This document shows positions 37,947 to 46,675 of a stretch of DNA of 64,000 nucleotides, one piece after another. Position numbers and translations under genes: made by a program. Origin of the DNA: Bog-756 sp963727075 (lineage in GTDB: Bacteria > Actinomycetota > Acidimicrobiia > Acidimicrobiales > RAAP-2); assembly GCA_963727075.1 (NCBI GenBank), contig CAVSET010000002.1, positions 372,001 through 436,000 on the forward strand, given 5' to 3'. Numbering within the stretch: position 1 is the stretch's first letter; each line of letters starts with the position of its first letter. The notes beneath the pieces were generated by a model. The model saw nothing but the letters and a program-made list of their open reading frames with translations, was not told where the DNA came from and did no database searches.

Positions 37947-37999
37947 GTCGCCGTGTCCGGAGTAAGGCGGCGGATCCTTCGCTCAACGGACACGGCGAC
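37947..37999. repeat. Perfect 12-bp inverted repeat, large hairpin
   Basis: GTCGCCGTGTCC (37947-37958) and GGACACGGCGAC (37988-37999) are perfectly complementary across 29 bases. The loop itself can form a smaller stem (AAGG/CCTT). No T-run follows. A second palindrome, GATTGCATGCAATC (38032-38045) within AACCGC/GCGGTT arms, sits just before the stop of the next gene. Together they fill the gene-free gap at 37792-38057. Possible roles are a bidirectional terminator or remnants of a mobile-element end. A G-rich tract (GGTGGGTGGGTGGGT) lies at 37855-37869. Confidence 0.6.
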
Positions 38000-38057
38000 T
38001 GACGCCCACATGCGATCGTAACCGCAACTCAGATTGCATGCAATCGCGGTTGCCCCC

Positions 38058-38411
38058 CTAGTACTCCTCGCGTGCTTCTTTCGCGTATCGAGACGCCATC
38101 TGCCGCGAGAATCCCCACACTCGGGCCAGCTCGTTGATGGAGACGCCGTGATCCAAGGCCGACCGGAATGAGGCGATGCGAGATTCCCGTCTGGCTTTGT
38201 CAAGCAGAAACAGCGCCTCGTTGAGGTCCTCGCGATCCTCGGTGATGTGAGCGTCCTTGAGAGCCGCGGCATAGTCGGGTGCTGGCTCCGTGGCGCTCAC
38301 GGCTTGGCCAAGCGCCTTCTCTCGCTTCTCAAGCAATAGACGCAAGTTTCTCATCGCCACGATGACCTGCTCGGTACATCGAATCGCTTCCCGATCACTT
38401 CTCGACAGCAT
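38058..38411 (-). CDS. Small helix-turn-helix protein, unknown
   Basis: A 117-residue protein starting at ATG 38411 (upstream in-frame starts look non-coding). The N-terminal half is helical and charged (CTEQVIVAMRNLRLLLEKRE), and the C-terminus has a clear helix-turn-helix, HGVSINELARVWGFSRQMASRY. I do not recognise the family; such proteins often accompany mobile or toxin-type loci. It has a weak ribosome site. It is isolated, with a large hairpin downstream and a gene-free, G-rich stretch upstream. Confidence 0.5.
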   Translation of the reverse strand: MLSRSDREAIRCTEQVIVAMRNLRLLLEKREKALGQAVSATEPAPDYAAALKDAHITEDREDLNEALFLLDKARRESRIASFRSALDHGVSINELARVWGFSRQMASRYAKEAREEY

Positions 38412-38813
38412 GCGCAATTCTATCGTCTGGTGGCAGCGTTGCATTGAGCGTGGTCTCGCCTGGACGCCGTGCGGTTCGTGCCCAGACTCTTGGTGGATGA
38501 TGTGAGAATGAAGCATCGACCTCTGGTGCGACCCATCCAGCCGCCCAGGTCAGTGATGGCGGTGCGCTCCCGGTAGGGCCCCACCAACTCGGGCAGCGGG
38601 TCAACCCGGGGTGGACAGAGGCCCCGATTCACTCCCGCACACCAACCGACGCAGTCTTGTCGACGCGAACGTCCCGTTCTGTGGACATCCCTGAGTTGGC
38701 TGGTGGTGGGTGAGTTGGGTCGGTTGTGTGCGCCGATTGTCTGCGTGCGTGGGCTACCGACGCATTGTCGCGGCTGCCACTAACCGCACGAGGCCCAGGT
38801 CAGGCGGGCGCTG
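38412..38813. other. Gene-free stretch with G/T-rich tract
   Basis: I see no credible gene in about 400 bases. A G/T-rich tract at about 38698-38732 (TTGGCTGGTGGTGGGTGAGT) resembles the other intergenic G-rich tracts in this window. Confidence 0.5.
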
Positions 38814-40222
38814 TCAATCCCGTAGGGCGAACAGCGTCCAAGATCCTGGCACGCCTCTCAGTTCGTGCTCGCCGCGCTCGATCAGCTCCAGGGGGGACCC
38901 CACGAGAAGGTCCTTCACGGTGCTCGATACCAGGATCTCTCCCGAACTTGCCAAAGCTCCCACCCGGGCAGCGATGTGCACCGCCAACCCAGCCAGGTCG
39001 TTGTGGCGGACTTCGCACTCACCGGTGTGCAACCCCATTCGTAGGTCGATCCCGAGCTTCTCGGTGGCCTCGCGGATGGCTTGCGCACAGCGAATAGCCC
39101 GAGCCGGGCCGTCGAAGGAGGCCAGAAAGCCGTCCCCTGTGTGCTTGATCTCCTTTCCACGTAGCCGATTCAGCTCTATGCGGACTGATCGGTCGTGATC
39201 GTCGAGCAAGGTTCGCCACCGTTGGTCGCCCAGCGAGGCGGCCTGCTCGGTCGACTTCACGATGTCGGTGAAGAGGACGGTAGTGAGGATTCGATCGACT
39301 TCGACGGTAGGGCGCTCGCCGGTCAAGAACTCGGCGACCTCGTCGGCGATGATCCGGCTGTCTTGGGTGACCACCACGTCGCCCCCGGGAAGTTCGACAA
39401 AGGTTGCTCCCTTGATGTGCTCCGCGAGATAGCGACCGTGTTCGATCGGAACCAAGGGGTTGTCCCGGGCATGGAGGACCATGGTCGGCACCTGGATCAG
39501 GGGTAACGCCTGCCGGACATCGAGGCGCCGCTGGATGTAGTTGTACTGGGCAGCCGCAGTACGAGGCGTCGCCGCCGCACGGATCCGTTTCGCCAGTAGG
39601 TCCAGGGTCTCTGGGTCGTTGGCCAGACTCGGGGCTGCAGCGCGTGCAAAGCCGGGAGTGCCCCACCCGGTACGGACCATGTCTTCGAAGGTATCGACGA
39701 CGTCGGGTGGCACCCCGATCGGATAGTCGTCAGCGTGCATTTAACGAGCCGAGGTGTTGAGGAGGACAAGAGAACTCACACGCTCGGATCCGTTGCCGCG
39801 AACAGTACGGCCACCGGTCCGGCGTCGACCACCGCGAGGATCGCCACTCGTTGCGATCCCACTGCGTCCAGCACAGCCCGGACGTCCTCGGTCCATTCCT
39901 CCCAGGTCGGGATGGCGTTGCGAGGAACCCCATCCGATGCTCCCGTCCCCCGGCGGTCAAAGAGGATCAGCCGGCTGAACGACGCCAAGACGTGCAGATA
40001 CTCAGCCATGGATGGCGTGTCCCAGAAGAGATCGATATGACTGCCAAGGCCGTAGAAGTACAGAAGATCGAGCGGGCCGTCACCAATGACCCGGTAGGCG
40101 ACGTCGGCGTCACCAACGGCGACATATCTGGTCTCGGGACTTTCGATAAACGAGCAGACCCGAGGATACGAGGTGGGCACCAGCTTCGGTGCTCGCGCCT
40201 GTGAAGGCGTGCTGACTACCAT
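38814..40222 (-). pseudogene. Alpha/beta hydrolase-adenylate cyclase fusion, frameshift plus stop
   Basis: The N-terminal half is an alpha/beta hydrolase-like domain (YVAVGDADVAYRVIGDGPLDLLY; FDRRGTGASDG), in which the nucleophile elbow reads AVVDAGP with no serine, as is common in this actinobacterial fusion family. The C-terminal half is a class III cyclase domain with metal aspartates in LFTDIVKSTE and HTGDGFLASFD. Between them the frame is lost near 39785 (one base missing at CCGAGCG). In the restored frame an in-frame TAA also occurs at 39743-39745, just before MHADDYPIG. Two independent lesions make true pseudogenisation likely. A GTG or ATG restart could still express the cyclase half alone. 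Confidence 0.7.
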
Positions 40223-40649
40223 CAGGTCAGCCCATCACCATCGGTCGGTACTCCGTTGTTGTCCGCGTCATGGTCACCACCGTTGGCCTGCGGGCCGCCA
40301 CTCGGTGGCGATGTTGTCGGGGGAGTCTGGGTCGGGTGGGGAGGCGAGGACGGCGGGGGTGGCGCCGAGGTTGCAGGAGACGGCGAGGATGGCATCGATG
40401 TAGGAGGTGGGGCCGTGGTCGGTGGAGTCGTCGTCGGTGGAGTCGTCGTCGGAACGGTGGGGGACGGGGCCGGAGGCGCAGGGATGGTTTGGGTTGTGGT
40501 GGATGATGGAACCAAGCGATGAATCCACGGGCGGCAGGTCTCCCTGCATGCGCCCCCGAGGAGCTTCCGGAGATCGCCAGGGTGACCCCAATGACGGCAT
40601 TGAGTGCGGCGATGCCAATCGCACCCAGTGCGACGCGCTTCGTTCTCAT
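40222..40649 (-). pseudogene. Secreted Pro/Thr-rich protein, frameshifted
   Basis: ATG 40649 opens a clear signal peptide (MRTKRVALGAIGIAALNAVI and on to SSGAHA). A shift near 40530 moves into a frame with a long Pro/Thr/Ser tail (TTTPPTTTPPTTAPPPT) ending in an acidic DHDADNNGVPTDGDG, which resembles calcium-binding type-3 repeats. Each half is meaningless in the other frame, so one exported cell-wall-type protein is the best reading. The repeats in the tail are prone to slippage, either biological or technical. Function unknown. Confidence 0.5.
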
Positions 40650-41144
40650 GACACGCTTCTTTTGAACACGTTGGGTTGGCCGGATGTTGGTGATGACTGT
40701 TCTTACGGATGGCAAGCCTCAATGGATTGCCATTGGCCAGAGAAGCCCGATCGGGAAAGATCTGACCGAGGATGCAGTTGGGGAGCGGGTCTCATCGAAG
40801 AGAGCCCGTGACGAGAAGTTGTGGGAATGTTGGATTGATCTTCGGTACCCGCCTTGGCACTGCATTCGGGCCAAACGAGGATTCTGGACCCCACGTTGAT
40901 CCGACTCAGTAGTGCACGTCCAGCCACAGCTGACGGACGCCAGACCAGCCCGTACGGAACCGCCGTTGGGTGCGAGGTTCGCCGGCTGGTGGCCAGCATG
41001 TCGGGATGCTCAGCACCGGTCCGAATCCGTCCGGGCAATCCGATTACTCCGGCGGTGCGTACATCTCTCGTGCTATCGCTCGCGGCATCTGCAACCAGGT
41101 CCACACCGGCAACCTTGCGTACGCCACCGACGTTCCGACCTGGA
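40650..41144. other. Gene-free stretch
   Basis: About 500 bases between the Pro/Thr-rich gene and the broken acetyltransferase. Short plus-strand frames exist, but none resembles a protein family or has a good ribosome site. No notable repeats seen. Confidence 0.4.
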
Positions 41145-41616
41145 GTGGCTCGGGCCTGGCCGTCTGATATCCGGGCAGTAATCGCCATGATGCGACGTTG
41201 CTCGAGGATCAGCCTCCAGCACCGCTTTCACGTCCGATCGATGGCATCGCCTTCACAGCTGATCAGCTCAAGCGCAACGTCGACATGCTGACCCTCGTCT
41301 GGGAGGGACCGTTGTGTGTGGGCATGGGGGCCCTGGCGCCCGACTCGGGAGGCGCATTCCACCTCGGTGTGCTCGTGCAGGACGACCGGCAGCGACGGGG
41401 AATCGGCACACGGATTGTCAGATCCCTGACAGAACGGGGTCGGCACTGTGGCGTGCGGTCGGTACACGCCGACGTGCTGGGCGGCTCGTCGGGGCCCTTC
41501 GATACCTCGGGCTGACGAGTGTCGTGTTGGAGCACGGGACCTTCTCGGTGGACATAGACCATGTGCAGGCGGATCGCTACGAGCTTCTCGACGGCGTCGG
41601 GGCTTGTCGGCGGTGA
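41145..41616 (+). pseudogene. GNAT acetyltransferase, two frame breaks
   Basis: Three consecutive frames carry one GNAT profile: AWPSDIRAVIAMMRRCSRISLQHRFH (typical N-terminal helix of actinobacterial members), then HLGVLVQDDRQRRGIGTRIV (acetyl-CoA binding motif A with QRRGIGT), then ALRYLGLTSVVLEHGTFSVD. The frame changes near 41240 and near 41500. GTG 41145 is a guess for the start. As sequenced the protein is not intact. The substrate would be unknown in any case. Confidence 0.5.
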
Positions 41617-41635
41617 TCCGGCAGCCGTAGTGAGG

Positions 41636-42259
41636 TCAACCGGAGGGCTTGGTGCCGAAGGCGGCCAGGACGACGTCGACCGTTCTCTCCGGCATGTCCG
41701 GTGGAGACGGTTTGCCAAAGACGACGCTCTGCATGAAAAGGGGCCCGATCAGCAGGTTCAAGATGAACTCGAAGTCGGCATCCGGTCGGAGTTCGCCCCG
41801 GTCGATGCCGCGTTGGAGCGCCTCAGCCACCGAAGTCCGACGAGGGCTGACGTACCGGGAGACGTAAACATCGGCCAGTTCGGGATCTGCAACGAGGTCG
41901 GCAACCAACCCCGCGGTGATCTGTCGAGTCTCGGGCCGGGTCAGACTGACCTGATGACGCTGGAAGGCGAGGAGGTCTTCGCGCAAGCTTCCCGTATCCG
42001 GTGCTGGGGCGAGGCCCGTGCTCTGCCCCATCGCCGCAACGGCCAGGGCCGCCTTGGTCGGCCACCGACGATAGATCGTGGGTCTGCCCACTCCCACCTT
42101 GGCCGCCACCGCATCGATGGTGAAGCCTGAGTACCCCTTCTCGAGAAGCAACTCCTGAGCCACCCTCAGGATCTCGTCGTCGTAACGGGCGATCCGTGGG
42201 CGGCCCGGCCGCCTCGGGGAATCGCTGCTGTCCTCTTTCACCGCATCCTCACTCGCCAT
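41636..42259 (-). CDS. TetR-family regulator
   Basis: A 207-residue repressor. The N-terminal helix-turn-helix reads ILRVAQELLLEKGYSGFTIDAVAAKVGVGRPTIYRRWPTKAAL. The C-terminal domain, with ADPELADVYVSRYVSPRR, matches the TetR_C_33-like group. ATG 42259 is used because the upstream in-frame extension to 42361 crosses the likely promoter. The palindrome ATTAC-N9-GTAAT at 42284-42302 lies 25 bases upstream and is a natural autoregulatory operator. It diverges from an ECF sigma gene, which may be co-controlled. Ligand unknown. Confidence 0.87.
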   Translation of the reverse strand: MASEDAVKEDSSDSPRRPGRPRIARYDDEILRVAQELLLEKGYSGFTIDAVAAKVGVGRPTIYRRWPTKAALAVAAMGQSTGLAPAPDTGSLREDLLAFQRHQVSLTRPETRQITAGLVADLVADPELADVYVSRYVSPRRTSVAEALQRGIDRGELRPDADFEFILNLLIGPLFMQSVVFGKPSPPDMPERTVDVVLAAFGTKPSG

Positions 42260-42283
42260 CTGCTCAGGGACCTCCCTAAATAC

Positions 42284-42302
42284 ATTACAAGGGTTGCGTA
42301 AT
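42284..42302. promoter_or_regulatory. Candidate TetR operator
   Basis: ATTAC-N9-GTAAT in an AT-rich island between the divergent TetR and sigma factor genes. AT-rich DNA is rare in this window, so a promoter/operator is likely. Confidence 0.45.
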
Positions 42303-42359
42303 AAAAGTATCTCCTTTAGGATGCCAGAGTAACGATACTCGCGTCCGAAATGATCTGCC

Positions 42360-43086
42360 ATGCCTCACAACGCCAACTGCGGCGCCCTTTCTCCAGGCGA
42401 TCTCCGGGGCTTCGACCGGCCATCCGGCGAGCGATCAGGGGGCCGAACCCGCCACACGGCGGGCCGGTTTCCTGCTCCGATCCATGAGCTTCCCGCCTCA
42501 TCGGGGACGGATGCCGTCCCCGATGAGGCGATGCTCGCCGGCTTCCGAGACGGGGATCTGGAACGGGCCCGGGCCTTCGTCCGCCGGTTCCAGGGACGTG
42601 TCTACGGCCTCGCAGTCAAGATGACGGGCGACCCGGTCTGGGCCGATGACATTGCCCAAGATGCCCTCCTACGGGCCTGGCGCGGCGCGAGCTCTTTTGA
42701 CCCTGCTCGCGGCTCGGTCACGACCTGGCTCCTCACGATCACGCCGGAACGCAGCTTTGGACGCGTTACGCCGGCATCGTCCCGAATCGGTGAGTCCACA
42801 CGCTGAAGCCTTCCTCCAAATGGTCGCCGCCGATCCTCTTCCAGCCGATGTCGCCGTTCTCGAGGACGAGATGGGTACTGTGCGGGCCGCGCTGGGTCGA
42901 ATTCCGCTCGAGCAACGCAGGGCGGTCGTCTTGGCCGCTCTGTTCCGTCTCACCGCACCCGAGATCGCTGAGGCCGAGGGAATCCCCCTGGGTACCGCCA
43001 AGACGCGCGTCAGGTCCGGGATGCTGAAGTTGAGAGCCGAGCTACATGTGACCGAGCATGCCCGTCCTGCTGAGGCAGGCGACTGA
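42360..43086 (+). pseudogene. ECF-type RNA polymerase sigma factor, one frameshift
   Basis: Region 2 is clear in the first frame: ARAFVRRFQGRVYGLAVKMTGDP, then AEDxAQxxxLRAW-like ADDIAQDALLRAWRGASSFDP and VTTWLLTI. Removing one C near 42744 continues directly into RNAALDALRRHRPE and region 4 (IPLEQRRAVVLAALFRLTAPEIAEAEGIPLGTAKTR). An intact protein would be about 200-240 residues depending on the start, which is uncertain. One inserted base could be an assembly error. No anti-sigma factor gene follows; a gene-free G-rich stretch does. Confidence 0.65.
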
Positions 43087-43160
43087 CCACGCACACGCTC
43101 ACGGGGCTGTCGATGGTACGTGATCCGGGCGTTGAGCTCGCCCTGGTCGGTCAGGTGCCC

Positions 43161-43206
43161 GTTTGGTTGGTGGGTGGGTGGTGGGAGCGTGGGTGGGTGG
43201 GTGGGT
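43161..43206 (+). repeat. G-rich intergenic repeat, copy 3, G-quadruplex-capable
   Basis: Several GGG runs separated by 1-5 bases (GGGTGGGTGGTGGG and GGGTGGGTGGGTGGG) easily satisfy the four-run G-quadruplex pattern. Downstream TACCGACAGAACCC matches the 34.2 kb copy, and TTGTTTCTGGCGCAACTAAT near 43290 resembles the 2.9 kb copy. It lies in the 274-base gap between the sigma factor and a membrane protein. Confidence 0.5.
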
Positions 43207-43360
43207 TACCGACAGAACCCCTCTGACCACCTCGGATGACGAGTACTCCCGCGGCACTTTCCACGTTGACGACCGAGATATCCCCCCATTGTTTCTGGCG
43301 CAACTAATTGTGGACAGACCTGCTCAGCCATGCCGGATCACTTTGCTGGCACCTACCGGT

Positions 43361-44764
43361 TCAGGAATCGCCGACGTGAGTGGGTGCACCCACATCGTGG
43401 TCGACCCCGGGCCCAGGCGGCGCTCCCTCGCGTGGGCGATCCTTGGTCGCCTGTAGGGCGACTTCGTAGACGGCTAAGAGCACTCCGATGATCAGGAAGC
43501 TCCACCAGGAGATGGCGACGACGAACAGGAGAACCCCGGCAACGACTGCCCCTACCAGTTGGAGGCCGTCTGCATGCGCCCTTACCCAGGCTCCGGATCG
43601 GGCCCGGCGCTCGCCGCTAGCGGCCTCGACACCTCGACGCCAGGTCCGAGCCACGAACCGACGCAGGGCCACGGCCCACCGGTAGGGCCCGGTCACCAGG
43701 GCCACCACCAGGATCACCAGTGCGATGGCGAGGAGCCAGCCGGTGAGGATGAAGAACCCGTGCAACAAGTCCCCGAGCACGGTTTGGGCGACCTGGGGGT
43801 TGTTGGCACCGTTGGCCAGGGCGCCCTGCTCGTGGATGACGACCCGCCGCAGGACGATCAGCAGCAATGAGCTGGTGACCAGGAGCTGGACCAGGGTGCG
43901 ACGCCGGGAGACAGAGAGCCACAGGGTGAAGGCGATCAATGCCAGCGTGATCAGGGGCAAGGCGATGGTCAACCGGTCGAAGGCCTTGACCCCGCGCTGG
44001 GCGACAGCGAGATTGGTCGATCGCACCAGCGTGATCTGGCCGTAGTTGGAGGGCAGCTGGACGCCGAGCGCCTTTGACAGCTTGTCCACCGCCTGTTTGG
44101 GCGGCTCCGCCGAGGTGATGGTAGGCAGGGAGACGTTTTTGCCGGTGAGGTTGGAAGCGAGCCCCGACACCGATCCCAGGGCCTTGTTGATCACCGGGAC
44201 GGTGTTGAGAACGATATAGCCGTTCGCAGTGGAGACCGTCGCGGATTTCTGACCCCGGAGCACCGCCACCACCGTCTCATGGGTGGAGGTGAGCGTCTTG
44301 ATCCAGATGGTCTGAAACCGGTCGGAACCCAAGACCGTTGCCAGTTGGTCCGTGACGTAGCTCTTGGTCGCCCCAGTGATGGGCACAGCAGCGAAGCTGA
44401 CCTTGTCCGGCAACGCCTCTTTGAGGCGGGTTTGGAGCTGCAGCTGAGTGAACAGCTGATCCGTGGCCCGAGCGGCGACGGCCGAGTCCACCTCCGGGTG
44501 CTGGAAGACGGGGCCGACGGTGCCCACGAAGGTATCCGTGTTGAGCACGGTACGGTGCGCCCACACGACCATGGTGGACAGCACGACCAATATGCAGGTC
44601 AACGCAACGAGAATACCCACGACCCCTCGCCGGAACCGCCGCGTGCGGGGGGCCTTCAGCCTCTCGACCTCCCGGGCCAAGGCATCCCGTTCCGTCTGGA
44701 GGTGTTCGAGATCCGCCTCGGTGTCGTCGACGGTCGGCTCGGGCTCAGGCCGGGGATCCGTCAT
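43361..44764 (-). CDS. Integral membrane protein with N-terminal coiled coil
   Basis: A 467-residue membrane protein. Residues 12-40 form a short coiled coil (DDTEADLEHLQTERDALAREVERLK). A first helix near 50-70 is followed by a large extracytoplasmic domain (about 75-260), then three or four helices (ITLALIAFTLWLSV; LLVTSSLLLIVL; LTGWLLAIALVILVVALV; LVGAVVAGVLLFVVAISWW) and a polar tail. I recognise it only as a widespread actinobacterial type of unknown function. It follows a small membrane protein gene with a DosR-like box, so it may belong to that transcript despite a 156-base gap. Confidence 0.75.
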   Translation of the reverse strand: MTDPRPEPEPTVDDTEADLEHLQTERDALAREVERLKAPRTRRFRRGVVGILVALTCILVVLSTMVVWAHRTVLNTDTFVGTVGPVFQHPEVDSAVAARATDQLFTQLQLQTRLKEALPDKVSFAAVPITGATKSYVTDQLATVLGSDRFQTIWIKTLTSTHETVVAVLRGQKSATVSTANGYIVLNTVPVINKALGSVSGLASNLTGKNVSLPTITSAEPPKQAVDKLSKALGVQLPSNYGQITLVRSTNLAVAQRGVKAFDRLTIALPLITLALIAFTLWLSVSRRRTLVQLLVTSSLLLIVLRRVVIHEQGALANGANNPQVAQTVLGDLLHGFFILTGWLLAIALVILVVALVTGPYRWAVALRRFVARTWRRGVEAASGERRARSGAWVRAHADGLQLVGAVVAGVLLFVVAISWWSFLIIGVLLAVYEVALQATKDRPREGAPPGPGVDHDVGAPTHVGDS

Positions 44765-44920
44765 CGGGTCTCGACCTCGGGCCGAGGAACGATCCTCATG
44801 TCACCGACACCTGCGTGGACACCCGGATCGGCAATGGACGTTGCGGAAGCGATCCGTGGACTCCTGATCCAGTTAGGCATGAGCCTCCGCCGAAGACGGT
44901 CACGGTCAGAGATTACCCCG

Positions 44921-45181
44921 TCAGCTTCCGAAGCCTGACCGGTCTCCGGAACGGAGCAACCGCGCCAGCCATCTCCGGAGTAGTGCGAGAGCGATGACGA
45001 GCGCGGCCACGACCCCGAGGCCGACCAGGCCAGCCATTAGGGCCATGAGGCCGACTCGCTCGATGACAACCTCGTCCCTTTGGACTCTTGACAGCCCGCG
45101 TTCGATGTCGTCGAGAACCTCTAAAGCGACTTCTCCTGGACCTTCTCTGTGCCCATACTCTTCACTGGCGACTCTCATCAT
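44921..45181 (-). CDS. Small single-pass membrane protein, paralogue of 62752
   Basis: An 86-residue protein: a charged amphipathic N-terminus (EVALEVLDDIERGLSRVQRDE), then a strictly similar VVIERVGL and one long hydrophobic helix (MALMAGLVGLGVVAALVIALALL), ending in a basic tail. The gene at 62752-63090 encodes the same pattern (EAVLEIVDGIEHGLAEVQRDEIVVERVGL). Both lie downstream of DosR-like boxes. The family is unknown to me. The charged helix beside the membrane could dock another protein. Confidence 0.65.
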   Translation of the reverse strand: MMRVASEEYGHREGPGEVALEVLDDIERGLSRVQRDEVVIERVGLMALMAGLVGLGVVAALVIALALLRRWLARLLRSGDRSGFGS

Positions 45182-45213
45182 TGTGATTCTTCGCCGACTC
45201 CGCTTAGTCGTCT

Positions 45214-45228
45214 AGGGCCGAAGGTCCC
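45214..45228 (-). promoter_or_regulatory. DosR-like box ahead of small membrane protein
   Basis: The minus strand reads GGGACCTTCGGCCCT, the best match in the window, ending about 33 bases before the start at 45181. It lies in the short gap after the GAP-family gene's stop. Confidence 0.6.
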
Positions 45229-45269
45229 GGGCTCGTCCCACTGGTGAGGCACTTTCCGGTCCGCTGCCA

Positions 45270-45929
45270 TCAGCCCCCGGAGACCACCACATAGATGCTG
45301 TTCCCGATCAGCCAGAATCCGAGTACCAGTGACACGATCATGATGACCTGGTCTGTGTGGCTGTCCAGCCACGAGCGGAGCCGGCCGAGCAGGGCCGCGC
45401 CCTTCGCGGGCCAGAACCCGACGTAGATCTCCATCGTCAGGTAGGTGGCGGTTGCGACCAGGCAGAACATGATGAGCGCGAGGGAGGACTGCCACGAAGA
45501 GAGCTTCGCCTCGGTGATAGTGGCGACGCCGGCCGCTACGAGCCCCCAAGGTTGCGTGAGAGGGCCAAGGGCGATGGCGAACCACATCGACATGTTGTCG
45601 ACACCCGTCTGCCACTTTGGGACCTCCTTGGGTCCCTTGGGTTGATCCAATCGTCGAGATCGGCGGTAACCAATGACGACAAGCACCACACCGATGGCGA
45701 TCTTCACGGCTAGCGCCGCCAAGGAGGGCACGGTGCTCGGCTTGGGAGGGTTGTTCTGGGTGACGACCAGCGTGAACGCAATGACCAGGGCCAGTGACAC
45801 GAGCCAGCCGACTATGAACGCGGCACCCTTCCGGACCCCGCTCTTCGAGGCGAGAACCAGAAGGAACGCCGTGAGCGGGATCGGCTCGAGTGTGATCACT
45901 AGGCCAATGAGCAGAAGGTTAAGGACCAC
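45270..45929 (-). CDS. GAP-family (Sap-like, LysE-type) transporter
   Basis: A 219-residue six-helix membrane protein matching the GAP/Sap family (PF11139), named for the mycobacterial sulfolipid-1-addressing protein. The first helix pair carries the conserved EPIPLTAFLLVLASKSG, and later helices are FIVGWLVSLALVIAF, VKIAIGVVLVVIGYRR, ALGPLTQPWGLVAAG and VIMIVSLVLGFWLIG. Members assist export of glycolipids or small solutes. It is the first gene of the minus-strand group 45.9-43.4 kb but is separated from the next by a DosR-like box, so it probably has its own promoter. Confidence 0.82.
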   Translation of the reverse strand: MVLNLLLIGLVITLEPIPLTAFLLVLASKSGVRKGAAFIVGWLVSLALVIAFTLVVTQNNPPKPSTVPSLAALAVKIAIGVVLVVIGYRRSRRLDQPKGPKEVPKWQTGVDNMSMWFAIALGPLTQPWGLVAAGVATITEAKLSSWQSSLALIMFCLVATATYLTMEIYVGFWPAKGAALLGRLRSWLDSHTDQVIMIVSLVLGFWLIGNSIYVVVSGG

Positions 45930-46675
45930 GATGCTTTCCGATCCCCTCTCCGTGGTCCGACGGCGACTGCGAACCCGTGCCGTTGCTGAGGTACCGAAGA
46001 CAGATCATGGTCGTCGTGTCCGCAACCTCGGCCAGCCAGCGTCGCCACCAGTGGTCCCCATCACACGTCGGTCCGTCAGCCGCGGTCCTCATCGCCCACC
46101 TTCCCGCCCGCTGATCCCACGATTCGAGCGGTACAGACCGGCGACCTTGGTGAGTGCCGCAGTGACGGGGATCAGCTGACCGACCAGCATCTCCAAGGCG
46201 GCTAACGTTCCACCAGGATTACCGGCGGCACGAGGTTCCCTTGGCTGGTGGCGGTGAGCGCGTAAACGAAAAGAAGTGATCTTGTGGGAGGGAGCCGTCG
46301 CCTTGGGTGTCAAAGAACGGGCTCGGGTCATTCACTCCCACCGATCGTAGAAGGGCTTCTTGTTTCACTGGGCCCAAGGATTACTGGCATGAGAGCAACC
46401 GGCCAGGGCCTAAGGTCCCTTCATCGTCCGATACTTCCTGTTGGAAGGTGGATGACATGACGTCGATCGCGTTGTGGAGATGATCACGCTTTCCACTTAG
46501 TTGCGGGATGACTACAGATGAAAGGGCAGCTCACCGGCATCGGATGGCATATCCGGCACCTCACCTGTCGAAGCAGAGTTGCTGGCACACCGCTATAGGA
46601 TGCGGTACGACATGAACCTGTGTTGACAATCAGACTTCCGACGGATCCCCCTGGACCGAAGTGAGGAACACAGCA
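45930..46675. other. Long gap with a DosR-like box and a possible gene remnant
   Basis: No intact gene in about 745 bases. On the minus strand, NDPSPFFDTQGDGSLPQDHF (from about 46334) and, in the next frame, GNPGGTLAALEML resemble the N-terminus of thioesterase-like-superfamily proteins, so a short decayed fragment is possible (about 46190-46340). A DosR-like box is at 46405. The sulfatase promoter is presumably near its 3' end. Confidence 0.4.
46405..46419. promoter_or_regulatory. DosR-like box without a clear target
   Basis: AGGGCCTAAGGTCCC is a full match. The sulfatase starts 257 bases to the right, rather far. On the left the minus-strand region holds only a possible gene fragment from 46334. 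It may be an orphan site or drive an unannotated small transcript. Confidence 0.45.

Noticed and set aside
40256..40522. A glycine/valine-rich plus-strand frame
   Set aside because: It is the complement of the Pro/Thr-rich tail of the exported protein, which has a signal peptide on the other strand.
40684..40899. A 71-codon plus-strand frame
   Set aside because: No ribosome site, no family resemblance, and atypical composition for a real gene here.
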